Assembly: GCF_000497575.1 (NCBI RefSeq)
Contig: NZ_APJI01000023.1
Span: forward strand, 124,001 to 188,000
Source: Afipia sp. OHSU_II-C1
Lineage (GTDB): Bacteria > Pseudomonadota > Alphaproteobacteria > Rhizobiales > Xanthobacteraceae
DNA: 64,000 bases
Reading direction: 5' to 3'
Part shown: one piece after another, positions 24,636 to 33,671 of the stretch
Position numbering within the stretch: the stretch's first letter is position 1
How the letters are laid out: every line of letters begins with the position of its first letter
Translations under genes and position numbers: made by a program
The notes under the pieces: generated by a model
Told to the model about the DNA's origin: nothing
What the model saw: the letters and a program-made list of their open reading frames with translations, nothing else
Databases searched by the model: none

Positions 24636-25646
24636 TTACCCCGCGCGCGCTTTTGCCAGCCGCGCCGTTACGAAATTCCGCAGCATCGTTTCGTCATCGA
24701 ACGCCAGCGTGACCGCGAGGGTCGCGATGCGGTCCGCATAAGCCTTGAGACGGGCATCGCTGCGGATGCGCGCCATATCCTTTTCGGTGGTCACCAGCTT
24801 AAGTGTTTTTGCTGTGGCGTCCGACACCAGCCGCCCGATCTCGTCCGGCGTGAATGGATGGTGATCGGCGAAGGCCCTTTGCTCGATCACGTCCACGCCG
24901 CTGGCACGCAGCGTCGCAAAGAACCGCGCCGGATCGCCGATCCCTGCAAACGCCAGCACGCGCTGGCCGCGCAGCCTGCCGACTGAAGCCTGATCCGGAA
25001 CGAGCCGGGCGCGCAGGACGGGCGCACCGCGCTTCGCCAGCACTGCTGCGATTTGATCGGCCGCATCGCCTTCACCGATCACGATCAGCGCATCGGTGCG
25101 CGCGAACTGCGGTTCAAGCGGCGCCCGCAGCGGTCCAGCCGGGAACACACCGCCGTTGCCGATGCCGCGCGCAGCATCGATCACGATCAGCGACCCATCC
25201 TTGGCCAGCGCCGGATTCTGGAAACCGTCATCCAGCAGGACGACACTCGCACCCGATGCACTCGCCAGCGCTGCGCCGGCCACACGGTCGCGCGAGACGA
25301 TGACGGGCAAGCTTGACGCCAGCATCAGCGGCTCATCGCCAACATCGGCGGCGGAATGCGACGCCGGATCGACGCGCAGAGGCCCCTGCTGCGTTCCGCC
25401 GTAACCACGGCTGACCACGAATGGCTGCTCGCCAAATTCGCGGAGCAGTTTCACGAGGGCCAGCGTGGTCGGCGTCTTCCCCGCGCCGCCGAGATGATAG
25501 TTGCCGACGCAAAGAACCGGAATTCCTGCAGACGCTCCGGCGCGCGACATCCGCCGCGCGGTGATCGCTCCGTAAATCGCGCCGAACGGCGCAAGCAGTC
25601 GCGACAACAACGATGGCGGCCGATACCAGAAGGCCGGCTCACGCAT
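24636..25646 (-). CDS. lpxK: Tetraacyldisaccharide 4'-kinase LpxK
   Basis: A 336-residue membrane-associated kinase that phosphorylates the 4' position of the lipid A disaccharide. It begins MREPAFWYRPPSLLSRLLAPFGAIYGAI, the conserved membrane-facing start. The P-loop is GNYHLGGAGKTPT; later VVLLDDGFQNPAL carries the DDGFQ motif. I chose ATG 25646, preceded by GGAGGAAG; longer frames run into waaA. The start overlaps the waaA stop by eight bases, showing coupling. Last gene of the pmbA-cysQ-DUF4170-DUF374-waaA-lpxK unit. Confidence 0.95.
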   Translation of the reverse strand: MREPAFWYRPPSLLSRLLAPFGAIYGAITARRMSRAGASAGIPVLCVGNYHLGGAGKTPTTLALVKLLREFGEQPFVVSRGYGGTQQGPLRVDPASHSAADVGDEPLMLASSLPVIVSRDRVAGAALASASGASVVLLDDGFQNPALAKDGSLIVIDAARGIGNGGVFPAGPLRAPLEPQFARTDALIVIGEGDAADQIAAVLAKRGAPVLRARLVPDQASVGRLRGQRVLAFAGIGDPARFFATLRASGVDVIEQRAFADHHPFTPDEIGRLVSDATAKTLKLVTTEKDMARIRSDARLKAYADRIATLAVTLAFDDETMLRNFVTARLAKARAG

Positions 25647-26943
25647 CGGCGCTTCCTCCCTCCAGCCGCAACTGCAGGAGATATGGCTCCAGCGCAGCAA
25701 GCGTCTTGTCCAATGCGCCGCCGAGCCGGCCGACAACGGCTTCCGCCGCACCGACGGAACGCTGCCGGGCAATCGGGTTCACCAGCAAGTGCCCGAGCGA
25801 CTTCACAAAGTCCTCGCCAGTCTCGGTACGAATGGCGCCGCCGGCCTGATTCAGCGCTTCATAAATGTCATCGAAATTGAACACGTGCGGCCCGTGCAGG
25901 ATGGCCGCGCCCAGCTTGATGCCTTCGATCGGATTCTGCCCGCCGTGCGCCACCAGCGAACCGCCCATGAACACCACCGGCGCCAGACGGTAGAACAATC
26001 CCAGTTCACCCATGGTGTCGGCGACGTAGATGTCCGTCTCGGGGCCCGGCAGTTCGTCCTGCGAGCGCAAGGCCACCCGCATGCCACCATCCGTCAGCAT
26101 GCGCGCAATGGCCGCGCCGCGGTTGGGATGACGCGGCACGATCACGCTCAACAGTTGCGGCATGCGTGCCGCCAGACGCCGATGGGCGTCAAGAATGATT
26201 TCGTCCTCGCCCGGATGGGTGGAGGCTGCGAGGAACACCAGCCGGCGCTGCATGGCCTCCCTGAGGCGTTCCAGCTTTCTCACGTCCGCCGGCGGAGCCT
26301 CGACATCGAGTTTCAGATTTCCGGACGTGACAACGTTCGGACAACCCAGCGCCGCAAAGCGCTCGCCGTCGCGATCGGATTGCGCGAGGCAGAGATCGAA
26401 ACACTCCAGCAGCGTGGAGATCGTGCCGCGCAGTTTCTGCCAGCGCGGAAACGAGCGCGGCGACATGCGGCCATTGATGATGACCATCGGGATGCGCCGC
26501 TCGGCGCTCGACAGGATCAAGTTGGGCCAGATGTCGGACTCGATGAACAGCGCGAGGCCCGGCTTCCAGTGATCGAGAAACGCCGACACGAAACGCGGCG
26601 AATCGAACGGGATATACTGATGAATGACGTCGGGCGGAAAGCGCCGCGCCACAATGGCCGCCGACGTGACCGTGCCCGAGGTCAGCAGGATGCGGACATT
26701 TAGCGCACGCAGCCGCTCGATCAGTCCCGCCGCCGCAAGCACCTCGCCGACACTCGCGCCATGAATCCAGATCAGGGGTCCGGAAGGGCGCTCGATGCTC
26801 GCAACACCGCGGCGTTCGCCGAGCCGCTCGGGATCTTCCTTGCCCTGCTTCAGCCGGCGCGCGATCAGCGGCGCTGCGAGCGGCGCGGCAAGAGCCGACA
26901 GCCGCCGATACGCCGCAAGCGTCGCAGGCAACGCGCTAGGCAT
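25639..26943 (-). CDS. waaA: Kdo transferase WaaA (KdtA)
   Basis: A 434-residue glycosyltransferase of family GT30. The N-terminal hydrophobic stretch anchors it to the inner membrane. Features are WIHGASVGEVLAA, FIESDIWPNLI, and late FMGGSLVAHGGQNPIEGIKLGAAILHGPHVFNF. It transfers Kdo from CMP-Kdo to lipid IVA; the number of residues added is not visible in sequence. Start 26943 overlaps the DUF374 stop by eight bases, and its stop overlaps the lpxK start by eight. This tight chain makes one operon. Confidence 0.95.
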   Translation of the reverse strand: MPSALPATLAAYRRLSALAAPLAAPLIARRLKQGKEDPERLGERRGVASIERPSGPLIWIHGASVGEVLAAAGLIERLRALNVRILLTSGTVTSAAIVARRFPPDVIHQYIPFDSPRFVSAFLDHWKPGLALFIESDIWPNLILSSAERRIPMVIINGRMSPRSFPRWQKLRGTISTLLECFDLCLAQSDRDGERFAALGCPNVVTSGNLKLDVEAPPADVRKLERLREAMQRRLVFLAASTHPGEDEIILDAHRRLAARMPQLLSVIVPRHPNRGAAIARMLTDGGMRVALRSQDELPGPETDIYVADTMGELGLFYRLAPVVFMGGSLVAHGGQNPIEGIKLGAAILHGPHVFNFDDIYEALNQAGGAIRTETGEDFVKSLGHLLVNPIARQRSVGAAEAVVGRLGGALDKTLAALEPYLLQLRLEGGSADA

Positions 26944-27649
26944 GAAGACCCTCGTCCCGCAGTCCGACCAGTTCATAGGCCCGGCGGGTGACGTCGTTCA
27001 ACCGCTCTTCGAGCTGCAATCGCAGTGCCTGCATCGTCTCGGTATCCGCGTCGGGCGGCACCCAGATGATCTCGCCCGCGGCAATGACGCCGCGCCCGAA
27101 TGGCAAATGAATGACGGAGCGATCCCAGTTATTGAGGCGCTTGAACCGGCTGGTGGCGATCGCCACCGGCAGGATCGGCCGTCCGGACTCGCGCGCCAGC
27201 ATGATGATGCCGAGGCCCGCCTTGCGCGCAACCTTCGGCACATCCGCAGTCAGCGCCATATTGATCTTCTCTTCCAGCGTCCGCAGCATCATTTTGAACG
27301 CGCCGACCCCGCCCTTGCGGTGAAATTCCGTTCCATGATCGCCGGAGCCGCGCACGGTCCCGACGTTGAGGCGCTCCGCAGCGATCGCATTGATTTCGCC
27401 GTCGCGATGACGCGAGATCAGAACCCTGGCGGAGTACTGCTTGAGTTTCAGAAACGGCATCATGAAGTGCTGGCCGTGCCAGAACGCGATGATGACCGGC
27501 ATGTCCGGCTCGATGTGCTTGTAGACATTCGGAGGATCGAGAGTGAACCGATTGGTCCACCACACAAAACGCAAAAACTCGGCCGCAGTCACACCCGCAG
27601 CACGCTGCACCCAGCTCGAGCGGCCGAGATTTCGAAGGAATCGTTTCAA
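26936..27649 (-). CDS. DUF374 family acyltransferase-like protein
   Basis: A 237-residue protein of the DUF374 (LPLAT-like) family. Signatures are IIAFWHGQHFMMPFLK, the WHG motif, ISRHRDGEINAIAAERL, GTVRGSG, and ALTADVPKVARKAG in place of the usual TPDGP motif. The fold is that of glycerol-phosphate/lysophospholipid acyltransferases, but the classical HX4D box is not evident, so catalysis is uncertain. Its fixed position next to waaA and lpxK in Hyphomicrobiales suggests a role in lipid A or outer-membrane lipid acylation. Confidence 0.85.
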   Translation of the reverse strand: MKRFLRNLGRSSWVQRAAGVTAAEFLRFVWWTNRFTLDPPNVYKHIEPDMPVIIAFWHGQHFMMPFLKLKQYSARVLISRHRDGEINAIAAERLNVGTVRGSGDHGTEFHRKGGVGAFKMMLRTLEEKINMALTADVPKVARKAGLGIIMLARESGRPILPVAIATSRFKRLNNWDRSVIHLPFGRGVIAAGEIIWVPPDADTETMQALRLQLEERLNDVTRRAYELVGLRDEGLHA

Positions 27650-27894
27650 CGGGCGGACTTTGAATCTTGACCGGGATCGAGCAGCCGGTGGAGATGGACG
27701 ATGAAATAACGCATGTGGGCGTTATCGACGGTCTGCTGGGCCTTGCTCTTCCATGCCGAATAGGCCGTGGCGTAGTTGGGGAACAGACCGACGACCTCGA
27801 CCTTGTCGAGATCCTTGAAAGTCACGTGATCGAGGTCGAGAAGTTCGCCGCCGATGACGAGGTGAAGCAACTGCGGTTGCACAGTTTCCGACAT
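27646..27894 (-). CDS. DUF4170 family protein
   Basis: An 82-residue protein matching DUF4170: LHLVIGGELLDLDHVTFKDLDKVEVVGLFPNYATAYSAWKSKAQQTVDNAHMRYFIVHLHRLLDP. Members are small, cytoplasmic and of unknown function, and are restricted mainly to alphaproteobacteria. The start overlaps none of its upstream neighbours, while its last four bases overlap the DUF374 start. The position inside a lipid A operon is the only functional clue. Confidence 0.85.
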   Translation of the reverse strand: MSETVQPQLLHLVIGGELLDLDHVTFKDLDKVEVVGLFPNYATAYSAWKSKAQQTVDNAHMRYFIVHLHRLLDPGQDSKSAR

Positions 27895-27955
27895 GAGTGT
27901 TTTTCCCAAAAACCAGTGACCGGCTCACGAATTCAAGCAAAAAACGTGCTCGCAA

Positions 27956-28777
27956 TCACCACGGAATCGGATTTTCCCGAAAATGTTTGACAATATGCGC
28001 GTGCCGCGCATGCCCCGCCGCCACCAGCAACCCGTGACGAACGTCGGTCTGATTATAGACCAGTCGTTCTCCGGCCAGTGAGGTCATTTCCCCGCCCGCT
28101 TCGTGCACGATTAAATCGGCGGCGGCAAGGTCCCAATCGCGGCTGTGCCCGGCCGCAAATGCGGCATCAAGCCGCCCATCCGCGACCCGCACCAGCCGCA
28201 AGGCGAGAGATCCGATTCTCGGGTGGAGCGTGTCGCCGTCGCGCATCCCGCCAAGACGTTCAACCAGCGGTTTGGGCCCTGCAATCTTCGGAAAATCGAT
28301 CCCGACGCCGGGCGCCGCTCCGATCCGTGCTCCATTCAGTTGCGCGCCCCGCCCGTGCGTTGCGAAAAAGAACTCGTCACTTGCAGGCGCAAACACCGCG
28401 CCGAGGAGCGGCAAGCCGTCCGCAACCAACGCGATAGAGACCGACCAGTCATCCTGCCGTGCCAGATAGGCGCGGGTGCCATCGATCGGATCGACAATCC
28501 ATGTCAGCGATTTGCCGAGCCGCGACGGATCGTCGGCGCTTTCCTCCGAGAGCCATCCGTAATCCGGTGTCGCGGAACGCAACCGCGTCTCGATGAGATC
28601 GTTGACGGCGATGTCGGCCTCGGACACCGGCGACGACTTCCCCTTGATCCAGGTTTTCAATTCGGTGCGAAACAGGTTGAGCGCCAGCGCGCCGGCTTCG
28701 CGCACCACGCCCTCAAGCAGTGCAGCGTCACGCGTCAGGGCGGCATCGCTGATCATGTCGGAATCAGCGACCGGCAA
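27956..28777 (-). CDS. cysQ: 3'(2'),5'-bisphosphate nucleotidase CysQ family
   Basis: A 273-residue IMPase-superfamily enzyme. Metal-site motifs are SPVSEAD (49-55), LSEES (77-81) and WIVDPIDGTRAY (93-104), with a late WDLAAADLIVHEAGG. The arrangement fits CysQ, which hydrolyses PAP to AMP and clears an inhibitor made in sulfate assimilation and in sulfate or phosphopantetheine transfer. It overlaps the pmbA stop by 14 bases if the first ATG is used; ATG 28756 (MISDAA) would remove the overlap. Paralogue of hisN at 10.5 kb. Confidence 0.85.
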   Translation of the reverse strand: MPVADSDMISDAALTRDAALLEGVVREAGALALNLFRTELKTWIKGKSSPVSEADIAVNDLIETRLRSATPDYGWLSEESADDPSRLGKSLTWIVDPIDGTRAYLARQDDWSVSIALVADGLPLLGAVFAPASDEFFFATHGRGAQLNGARIGAAPGVGIDFPKIAGPKPLVERLGGMRDGDTLHPRIGSLALRLVRVADGRLDAAFAAGHSRDWDLAAADLIVHEAGGEMTSLAGERLVYNQTDVRHGLLVAAGHARHAHIVKHFRENPIPW

Positions 28778-30194
28778 TCGTCAGCTCCCCGACGCGCACG
28801 GTCGGTGCGTTGACGCCGTACTTGAACGTGAGGTCGTTCGCGGGAACCATCGATTTGAAAATCTCGAGCAGGTGACCCGCGATGGTCACCTCGCTGACCG
28901 CATAGGTCAGTTGCCCGTTCTCGATCCAGAATCCCGCAGCCCCCCGGCTGTAGTCGCCGGTCACGCCATTGACGCCCGACCCGATCAGGTCGGTAACATA
29001 GAAGCCTTCCTTGATGTCGGCCATCAGTTCGGCCGGCGACAGCGATCCGGCCTCGAGATGGAGATTGTAGGGTCCGGGCGACGGTGACGACGAAACGCCG
29101 CGATGGGCGTGTCCCGTGGTGGCAAGGCCCAGTTCGCGCGCAGTCGCGGAATCCAGCAGCCAGGTCGTCAACACGCCATCATCGATGATCGCCTGCTTCC
29201 TGGTTGCAACGCCATCGGAATCGAACGCCTGCGATCGCATCCCGCGCACGCGCAGCGGATCGTCGATGATGCGAACGCCCTTGTCGAACAATTGCTGACC
29301 GAGCCGGTCCTTCAGGAAACTGGTCTTGCGGGCAATCGACGTGCCGTTCACCGCGCCGACCAGATGGCCGACCAGCGAGTTCGATACGCGCGGATCGAAC
29401 ACCACCGGCGCCTTGCAGGTTGCAACCTTGCGCGGATTGAGCCGCGCCACGGTGCGCTCGCCCGCGCTTTGCCCGACGCCTTCCGGAGATTCGAGATCGG
29501 AACCGTAAATCGCTGAGGTGAAATCGTAGTCGCGTTCCATGCCGGTGCCTTCACCCGCAATCGCCACCGCCGAGATATTGTGGCTCGAGCGCAGATACGA
29601 TCCGTGAAAGCCGGTCGAGGTCACGAGCACCATGCCGCCGATACCTGCGGATGCGGACGCCCCGCCGGACTTCGATACACCCTTGACCCCAAGGGCCGCG
29701 GCTTCCGCTTTCAGCGCGCGCCGTTCCAGTTCACTGGCGGAGGGCACCTGCGGATCGAGCAGATCGAGATCGGGAAACTGTCTTGCCAGCAGCGAGGGAT
29801 CGGCGAGCCCAACATATTCATCGTCGGGCGCGACCTTCGCCATCGCGACCGCACGCTCGGCAAGCCTTGCAACATCGCCACCGATGTCGCTCGTTGAAAC
29901 CACTGCCTGCCGTTTTCCGACGAACACACGCAGTCCGACATCGTCGCCTTCGGATCGCTCCGATTCCTCGACCTTGCCGTCGCGAACCTCGATGCTCTGC
30001 GACACGCCGCGCACCGCGATGGCGTCCGCGGAGTCCGCGCCCGCGCGCTTCGCTGCTTCCACAAGCCGCTGCGCCAGATCGCTCAACGCGGTCTGATCGA
30101 GCAATCCGGATGTCGTTGATTTCGGCGAAGGCGACAATGAAGCGTTTGGTGAAGAGTTCACAAACAATTTCCCGAGGCTTGGATACGAATGCAA
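28764..30194 (-). CDS. pmbA: TldD/PmbA family metallopeptidase regulator subunit (PmbA/TldE)
   Basis: A 476-residue PmbA/TldE-type protein. Early LVEAAKRAGADSADAIAVRGVSQSIEVRDGKVEE; middle GLADPSLLA and LERRALKAEAAA; late GVATRKQAIIDDGVLTTWLLDSATARELGL and GSGVNGVTGDYSRGAAGFWIENG. It lacks the HExxxH motif found in TldD, as expected for the PmbA partner. TldD-PmbA matures peptide antibiotics and degrades some toxins and antitoxins. No tldD gene lies in this window. The exact start is uncertain because the first 30 residues are low-complexity (PNASLSPSPKSTT). Confidence 0.92.
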   Translation of the reverse strand: MHSYPSLGKLFVNSSPNASLSPSPKSTTSGLLDQTALSDLAQRLVEAAKRAGADSADAIAVRGVSQSIEVRDGKVEESERSEGDDVGLRVFVGKRQAVVSTSDIGGDVARLAERAVAMAKVAPDDEYVGLADPSLLARQFPDLDLLDPQVPSASELERRALKAEAAALGVKGVSKSGGASASAGIGGMVLVTSTGFHGSYLRSSHNISAVAIAGEGTGMERDYDFTSAIYGSDLESPEGVGQSAGERTVARLNPRKVATCKAPVVFDPRVSNSLVGHLVGAVNGTSIARKTSFLKDRLGQQLFDKGVRIIDDPLRVRGMRSQAFDSDGVATRKQAIIDDGVLTTWLLDSATARELGLATTGHAHRGVSSSPSPGPYNLHLEAGSLSPAELMADIKEGFYVTDLIGSGVNGVTGDYSRGAAGFWIENGQLTYAVSEVTIAGHLLEIFKSMVPANDLTFKYGVNAPTVRVGELTIAGR

Positions 30195-30278
30195 CGTAAC
30201 ATGAGATGTGCCTGTTTTACGCGGACTTCAAGCATTTTCGAGGTCTGCGGAGCAGATATTTCGAGTGCCCCGGCAAGG

Positions 30279-30315
30279 TCTCGTCAATCATCCGCGCCAA
30301 CCTCTCGTCAATCAT
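30279..30315. repeat. Pair of 13-base direct repeats upstream of pmbA
   Basis: TCTCGTCAATCAT occurs at 30279-30291 and 30303-30315, 24 bases apart, between the divergent pmbA and DUF6101 genes. It could be a pair of protein-binding sites. Confidence 0.5.
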
Positions 30316-30436
30316 GAGAACTGAAGCAAACACAGTGAGAGACGATTAACCAGCCTTCTTAAGCGGATTCGGACGCGGCTCTGGCATGCTCCTCCCATCG
30401 ACCGGGAACATAATTCCGGCGTGGGAGATAAAAGCC

Positions 30437-30967
30437 GTGAGGCGTCAATTCGGAGTCGGCGGGGTGCAACCCGTCGGGTCGAGCTGCATGTTGCAGCTCG
30501 ACCCCCATTCCTTGCCGGTCAGCTTTGAGGCGCGCGATGGCCGCGCCGATGGCGGCGTCAGGCATATCGAAATCAACCGCGAACGCGTTACCGTGCGCCG
30601 TGCCGTCGGCGGCATCCGCATGGCGATCAATGTCCGCGTCAGTGAATTTCTCGGCATTGCCTGCCGCGAAACCAACGACGGACGCGCGCTCGTTCTGGTT
30701 CACAGCGATCCGTCATTGTCGGTTCCGCTGCTGGTCACTGCGGACGATCTTCATCTGGATATGGCCTGGCAGATGTGGGGCGATCTGTTTGCCCTGCCGC
30801 AAATCGAGGACGAAACGGGAGACACCCGCGAGCCTTCGCCGCGCCGCCGCCGCCGCAACATCATCAAGGATCGCCGTCCGAAATTTCTCGTGCGCCGCAA
30901 GGCTGGCCGTCCTGCCATGGAACGATCCATTCATCGCGGCGAACGCGAGATCATCGCGCGCAATTAA
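30437..30967 (+). CDS. DUF6101 family protein
   Basis: A 176-residue basic protein I recognise as the DUF6101 type: RRQFGVGGVQPVGSS, RLDPHSLPVSF-like LQLDPHSLPVSFEARD, a central HIEINRERVTVRRAVGGIRMAINVRVSEFLGIA, and a C-terminal RRRRRNIIKDRRPKFLVRRK tail. No known function. I prefer the GTG at 30437, which has a GGGAGA site and begins just before the conserved block; an ATG at 30386 is also in frame. Its stop is three bases from the convergent ubiA stop. Confidence 0.72.
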   Translation: MRRQFGVGGVQPVGSSCMLQLDPHSLPVSFEARDGRADGGVRHIEINRERVTVRRAVGGIRMAINVRVSEFLGIACRETNDGRALVLVHSDPSLSVPLLVTADDLHLDMAWQMWGDLFALPQIEDETGDTREPSPRRRRRNIIKDRRPKFLVRRKAGRPAMERSIHRGEREIIARN

Positions 30968-30970
30968 AAT

Positions 30971-31903
30971 CTAGAAACTGCGCAGCACCGCGTCGGCGAG
31001 CAATCCGGCGAACAGCAGCAATCCGGCGTTGCGGTTCGACTTGAACAGCCGCAGGCACAGGGCTGAATCATCGATACGGATCGTCCGTACCTGCCAGACC
31101 AGATGTGCCGCGAATGCCGCAAGACCAATCCAGGCAAGCCATTGCGAGCCGCCGCGCCACAGCGCGACGCCGATCAGCACGACAGCAATGCCGTAGAAAA
31201 TCGTCAGCGCCAGCTGCGTCCGTTCCCCGAACAGCAGCGCCGTTGACTTGATGCCGATCAGCACATCGTCCTCGGTGTCCTGATGCGCGTAGATCGTGTC
31301 GTAGGCGATCACCCATGCGATCGAGCCTGCGTAGAGGAACAGCGCCGTGGCATCGATCCGCGCCAGAATGACTGCGAACCCCATCAGCGCGCCCCACGAG
31401 AACGCGAGACCCAGAAACACCTGCGGCCAGTAGGTGACCCGCTTCATGAAGGGATAGATCGCAACCACCACCAGCGAGCCGATGCCGGTGAGGATCGCAA
31501 AGCCGTTGAACTGCAAAAGCACCGCAAGCCCGATCAGCGCCTGCAGCACGAGAAAGGCTGCGGCCTGCCGGACCGTCACCTGTCCGGCCGGAATCGGCCG
31601 CGACCGGGTGCGCTCGACCTGTGCGTCGAGCTTCCGGTCCGTGATGTCATTCCAGGTGCATCCCGCGCCGCGCATGACCACCGCGCCGATGAAGAAAAGC
31701 ACGATAACCAGCGGCAGTCCGCGCACGTCATGCGCGATCCCCGCGGCCAAAGCCGCCGACCACCAGCATGGCATCAACAACAGCCACCAGCCTATCGGAC
31801 GGTCGAAGCGTGACAATCGCAGATAGGGCCGCATCCAGAGCGGCGCATGGGTATCGACCCAGTTGGCGGTGGAGTCGGCGACGGGGGCTGCGGCGTTGCT
31901 CAT
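30971..31903 (-). CDS. ubiA: 4-hydroxybenzoate polyprenyltransferase UbiA
   Basis: A 310-residue integral membrane prenyltransferase with about eight membrane segments. First aspartate motif: NDITDRKLDAQVERTRSRPIPAG (from residue 85). Second motif: AYDTIYAHQDTEDD. It attaches the polyprenyl chain to 4-hydroxybenzoate in ubiquinone synthesis. Single gene, convergent with the DUF6101 gene and 25 bases downstream of the Pro-rich exported protein gene on the same strand. Confidence 0.95.
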   Translation of the reverse strand: MSNAAAPVADSTANWVDTHAPLWMRPYLRLSRFDRPIGWWLLLMPCWWSAALAAGIAHDVRGLPLVIVLFFIGAVVMRGAGCTWNDITDRKLDAQVERTRSRPIPAGQVTVRQAAAFLVLQALIGLAVLLQFNGFAILTGIGSLVVVAIYPFMKRVTYWPQVFLGLAFSWGALMGFAVILARIDATALFLYAGSIAWVIAYDTIYAHQDTEDDVLIGIKSTALLFGERTQLALTIFYGIAVVLIGVALWRGGSQWLAWIGLAAFAAHLVWQVRTIRIDDSALCLRLFKSNRNAGLLLFAGLLADAVLRSF

Positions 31904-31928
31904 CGCAACCCTCTTCAGTGCGAGCGAG

Positions 31929-32633
31929 TTAGCGGGTCAGCACGTTGCCGTTCAGCGTATCGAAGGTGCTGCCACCGCGCTTCAAAGGCTTGGCCTCGGG
32001 CAGCGTTGCGGAGCCGAGCGCCTCGCTCAGGCTTGGACCTGCCGGTCCGGCCTGCTGCTGCGTCGCAGCCGCGCACACCCGCTGTTGCAGCTGGGAGGTA
32101 TTGGCGTGGCCCTTCTTCATCTGCGCGGCAACCTCGGGCGGTATGCCGCACTTCTGCGCATGGGTTTCCACGAACTTGATCATCTTCGTTTCAGCCTGCG
32201 CGAAGTTGCCGATCAGCTTGCAGGCCTCCTGCGGCGGCGCCTTGCGCTTGCCGGCAGCCGCAATGAGCTTGGCCTTGGCTTCGGCATCCGCACGCAGTGG
32301 CAGGAAGCCGTTCTGACATTCCTCCGCACCCGGCGGTGGGCCGGCCTGGGGCGGTGCGCCGAAACCTCCGCCACCAACGGGCGGAGCGCCTGAGGTGAAG
32401 GCGCTCGGCGACGGCTGCGGTCTTGCCGGCGCAGCGGTGGCGCCGTTCACGGGCGGAAAGGGCGATGCGGCGGGAGCACTGTTGACGGGAGGAAACGGCG
32501 ACGCGTTGTTCGCGGGAGCCGGTGCCGACTGTCCCGGCAGCGGTGCCGGAAATGCGCCCTGCGCGCGGACATCCGCAGCCTGCAGGACGAAGGTGGCGGC
32601 AGCCAGCAATGCGATAGAACGGTAGGCGGTCAC
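31929..32633 (-). CDS. Exported Pro/Ala-rich protein of unknown function
   Basis: A 234-residue protein. A GTG start at 32633 with GGAGGAGA upstream gives a clean signal peptide (VTAYRSIALLAAATFVLQAADVRA-Q). Then comes a Pro/Ala-rich stretch with two ASPFPPVN repeats and a GGGGFGAPPQ segment, followed by a structured C-terminal half with five cysteines (ECQNGF, EACKLI, KCGIPP, VCAAAT) and helical PPEVAAQMKKGH. I know no named family. It is probably periplasmic and disulphide-bonded. It is followed by ubiA at 25 bases. Confidence 0.7.
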   Translation of the reverse strand: MTAYRSIALLAAATFVLQAADVRAQGAFPAPLPGQSAPAPANNASPFPPVNSAPAASPFPPVNGATAAPARPQPSPSAFTSGAPPVGGGGFGAPPQAGPPPGAEECQNGFLPLRADAEAKAKLIAAAGKRKAPPQEACKLIGNFAQAETKMIKFVETHAQKCGIPPEVAAQMKKGHANTSQLQQRVCAAATQQQAGPAGPSLSEALGSATLPEAKPLKRGGSTFDTLNGNVLTR

Positions 32634-32797
32634 GGATTCTCCTCCGGCGGGTTCCGGCGTCCTGAAGCGACTTTTACGATTCTCGCCGCCCCTTAACAAC
32701 CCGCTGAATCTGGCAGCAGCGCGGCAGCTCGTCATGCAAACGGCTGCCAATCCTGAATCATTCGGCTAGAAGTCTGAAAAATGAATGGATTGGCGTG

Positions 32798-33553
32798 ATG
32801 CCCAAACTCGATTTTCGCAGCCCGCGGCTTTTTGTCGATGCACCGCTTGCGGCCGGTACCGGCATCGCGCTCGACCGGGACCAGACCAATTATCTCGGCA
32901 ATGTGCTGAGGCTCGCCGCAGGCGACACCGTGCTGGTATTCAATGGCCGCGACGGCGAATGGCAGGCCACCCTCGCCGGCCGCAAGCGGCCGGATCGCGC
33001 GGAGATCGCCGGGCAGACCCGGCCACAGGACGGCCTGCCCGATCTGCATTACGTGTTCGCACCGCTGAAGCATGCGCGGCTCGACTACATGGTGCAGAAA
33101 GCCATTGAAATGGGGGTTTCGGCGCTGCGGCCGGTGACCACCCGCTTTACGCAGGCCAGCCGCGTCAATGTCGAGCGGATGCGCGCCAATGTCATCGAGG
33201 CCGCGGAACAATGCGGCATTCTCAGCCTCGCCGAGGTGCACGATCCCGAACCGCTCGAGCGCTGGCTTGGCACCCGCGACGATCAGCGCCTTATGGTGTT
33301 CTGCGATGAAGACGCCCCGATCGCCGATCCCATGGCTGCGTTCGCCGGCGCCGACCGCTCAAAGGGCACGGACGTGCTGATCGGCCCCGAGGGCGGATTT
33401 GCCGAGGAGGAGCGCGCCCTGTTGCTGAAGCAGCCGCACGTGGTGCGGCTCGCCCTTGGTCCGCGAATCCTGCGTGCCGATACCGCTGCGGTCGCGGCGC
33501 TGGCCGTGGTACAGACGGCCCTCGGCGATTGGGGCAAGCCCGATGCACGCTGA
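32798..33553 (+). CDS. rsmE: 16S rRNA (uracil1498-N3)-methyltransferase RsmE
   Basis: A 251-residue SPOUT-fold methyltransferase. An N-terminal PUA-like domain begins with RSPRLFVD; DYMVQKAIEMGVSALRPVTTRFTQ and AAEQCGI lie in the middle. The trefoil knot is LIGPEGGFAEEE and ALGPRILRADTAAVAALAVVQ. It methylates U1498 of 16S rRNA near the decoding site. ATG 32798 or GTG 32795 are equally possible starts. The next gene, hisZ, is 118 bases downstream. Confidence 0.95.
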   Translation: MPKLDFRSPRLFVDAPLAAGTGIALDRDQTNYLGNVLRLAAGDTVLVFNGRDGEWQATLAGRKRPDRAEIAGQTRPQDGLPDLHYVFAPLKHARLDYMVQKAIEMGVSALRPVTTRFTQASRVNVERMRANVIEAAEQCGILSLAEVHDPEPLERWLGTRDDQRLMVFCDEDAPIADPMAAFAGADRSKGTDVLIGPEGGFAEEERALLLKQPHVVRLALGPRILRADTAAVAALAVVQTALGDWGKPDAR

Positions 33554-33671
33554 GGTTGCATTCCGGAAGACCTCTCATTAAGCCCTTTTCCGGATCGTCG
33601 TCGAAACCCGGGTATTCCCGTGTTAAGGGACTGCCGATTCAAGCCTTTTACATCTCGTTGGATACCGAAGA

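Noticed and set aside
30345..30362. TTAA...TTAA pair as a CtrA box
   Set aside because: The spacing is ten bases, not the seven of the CtrA consensus.
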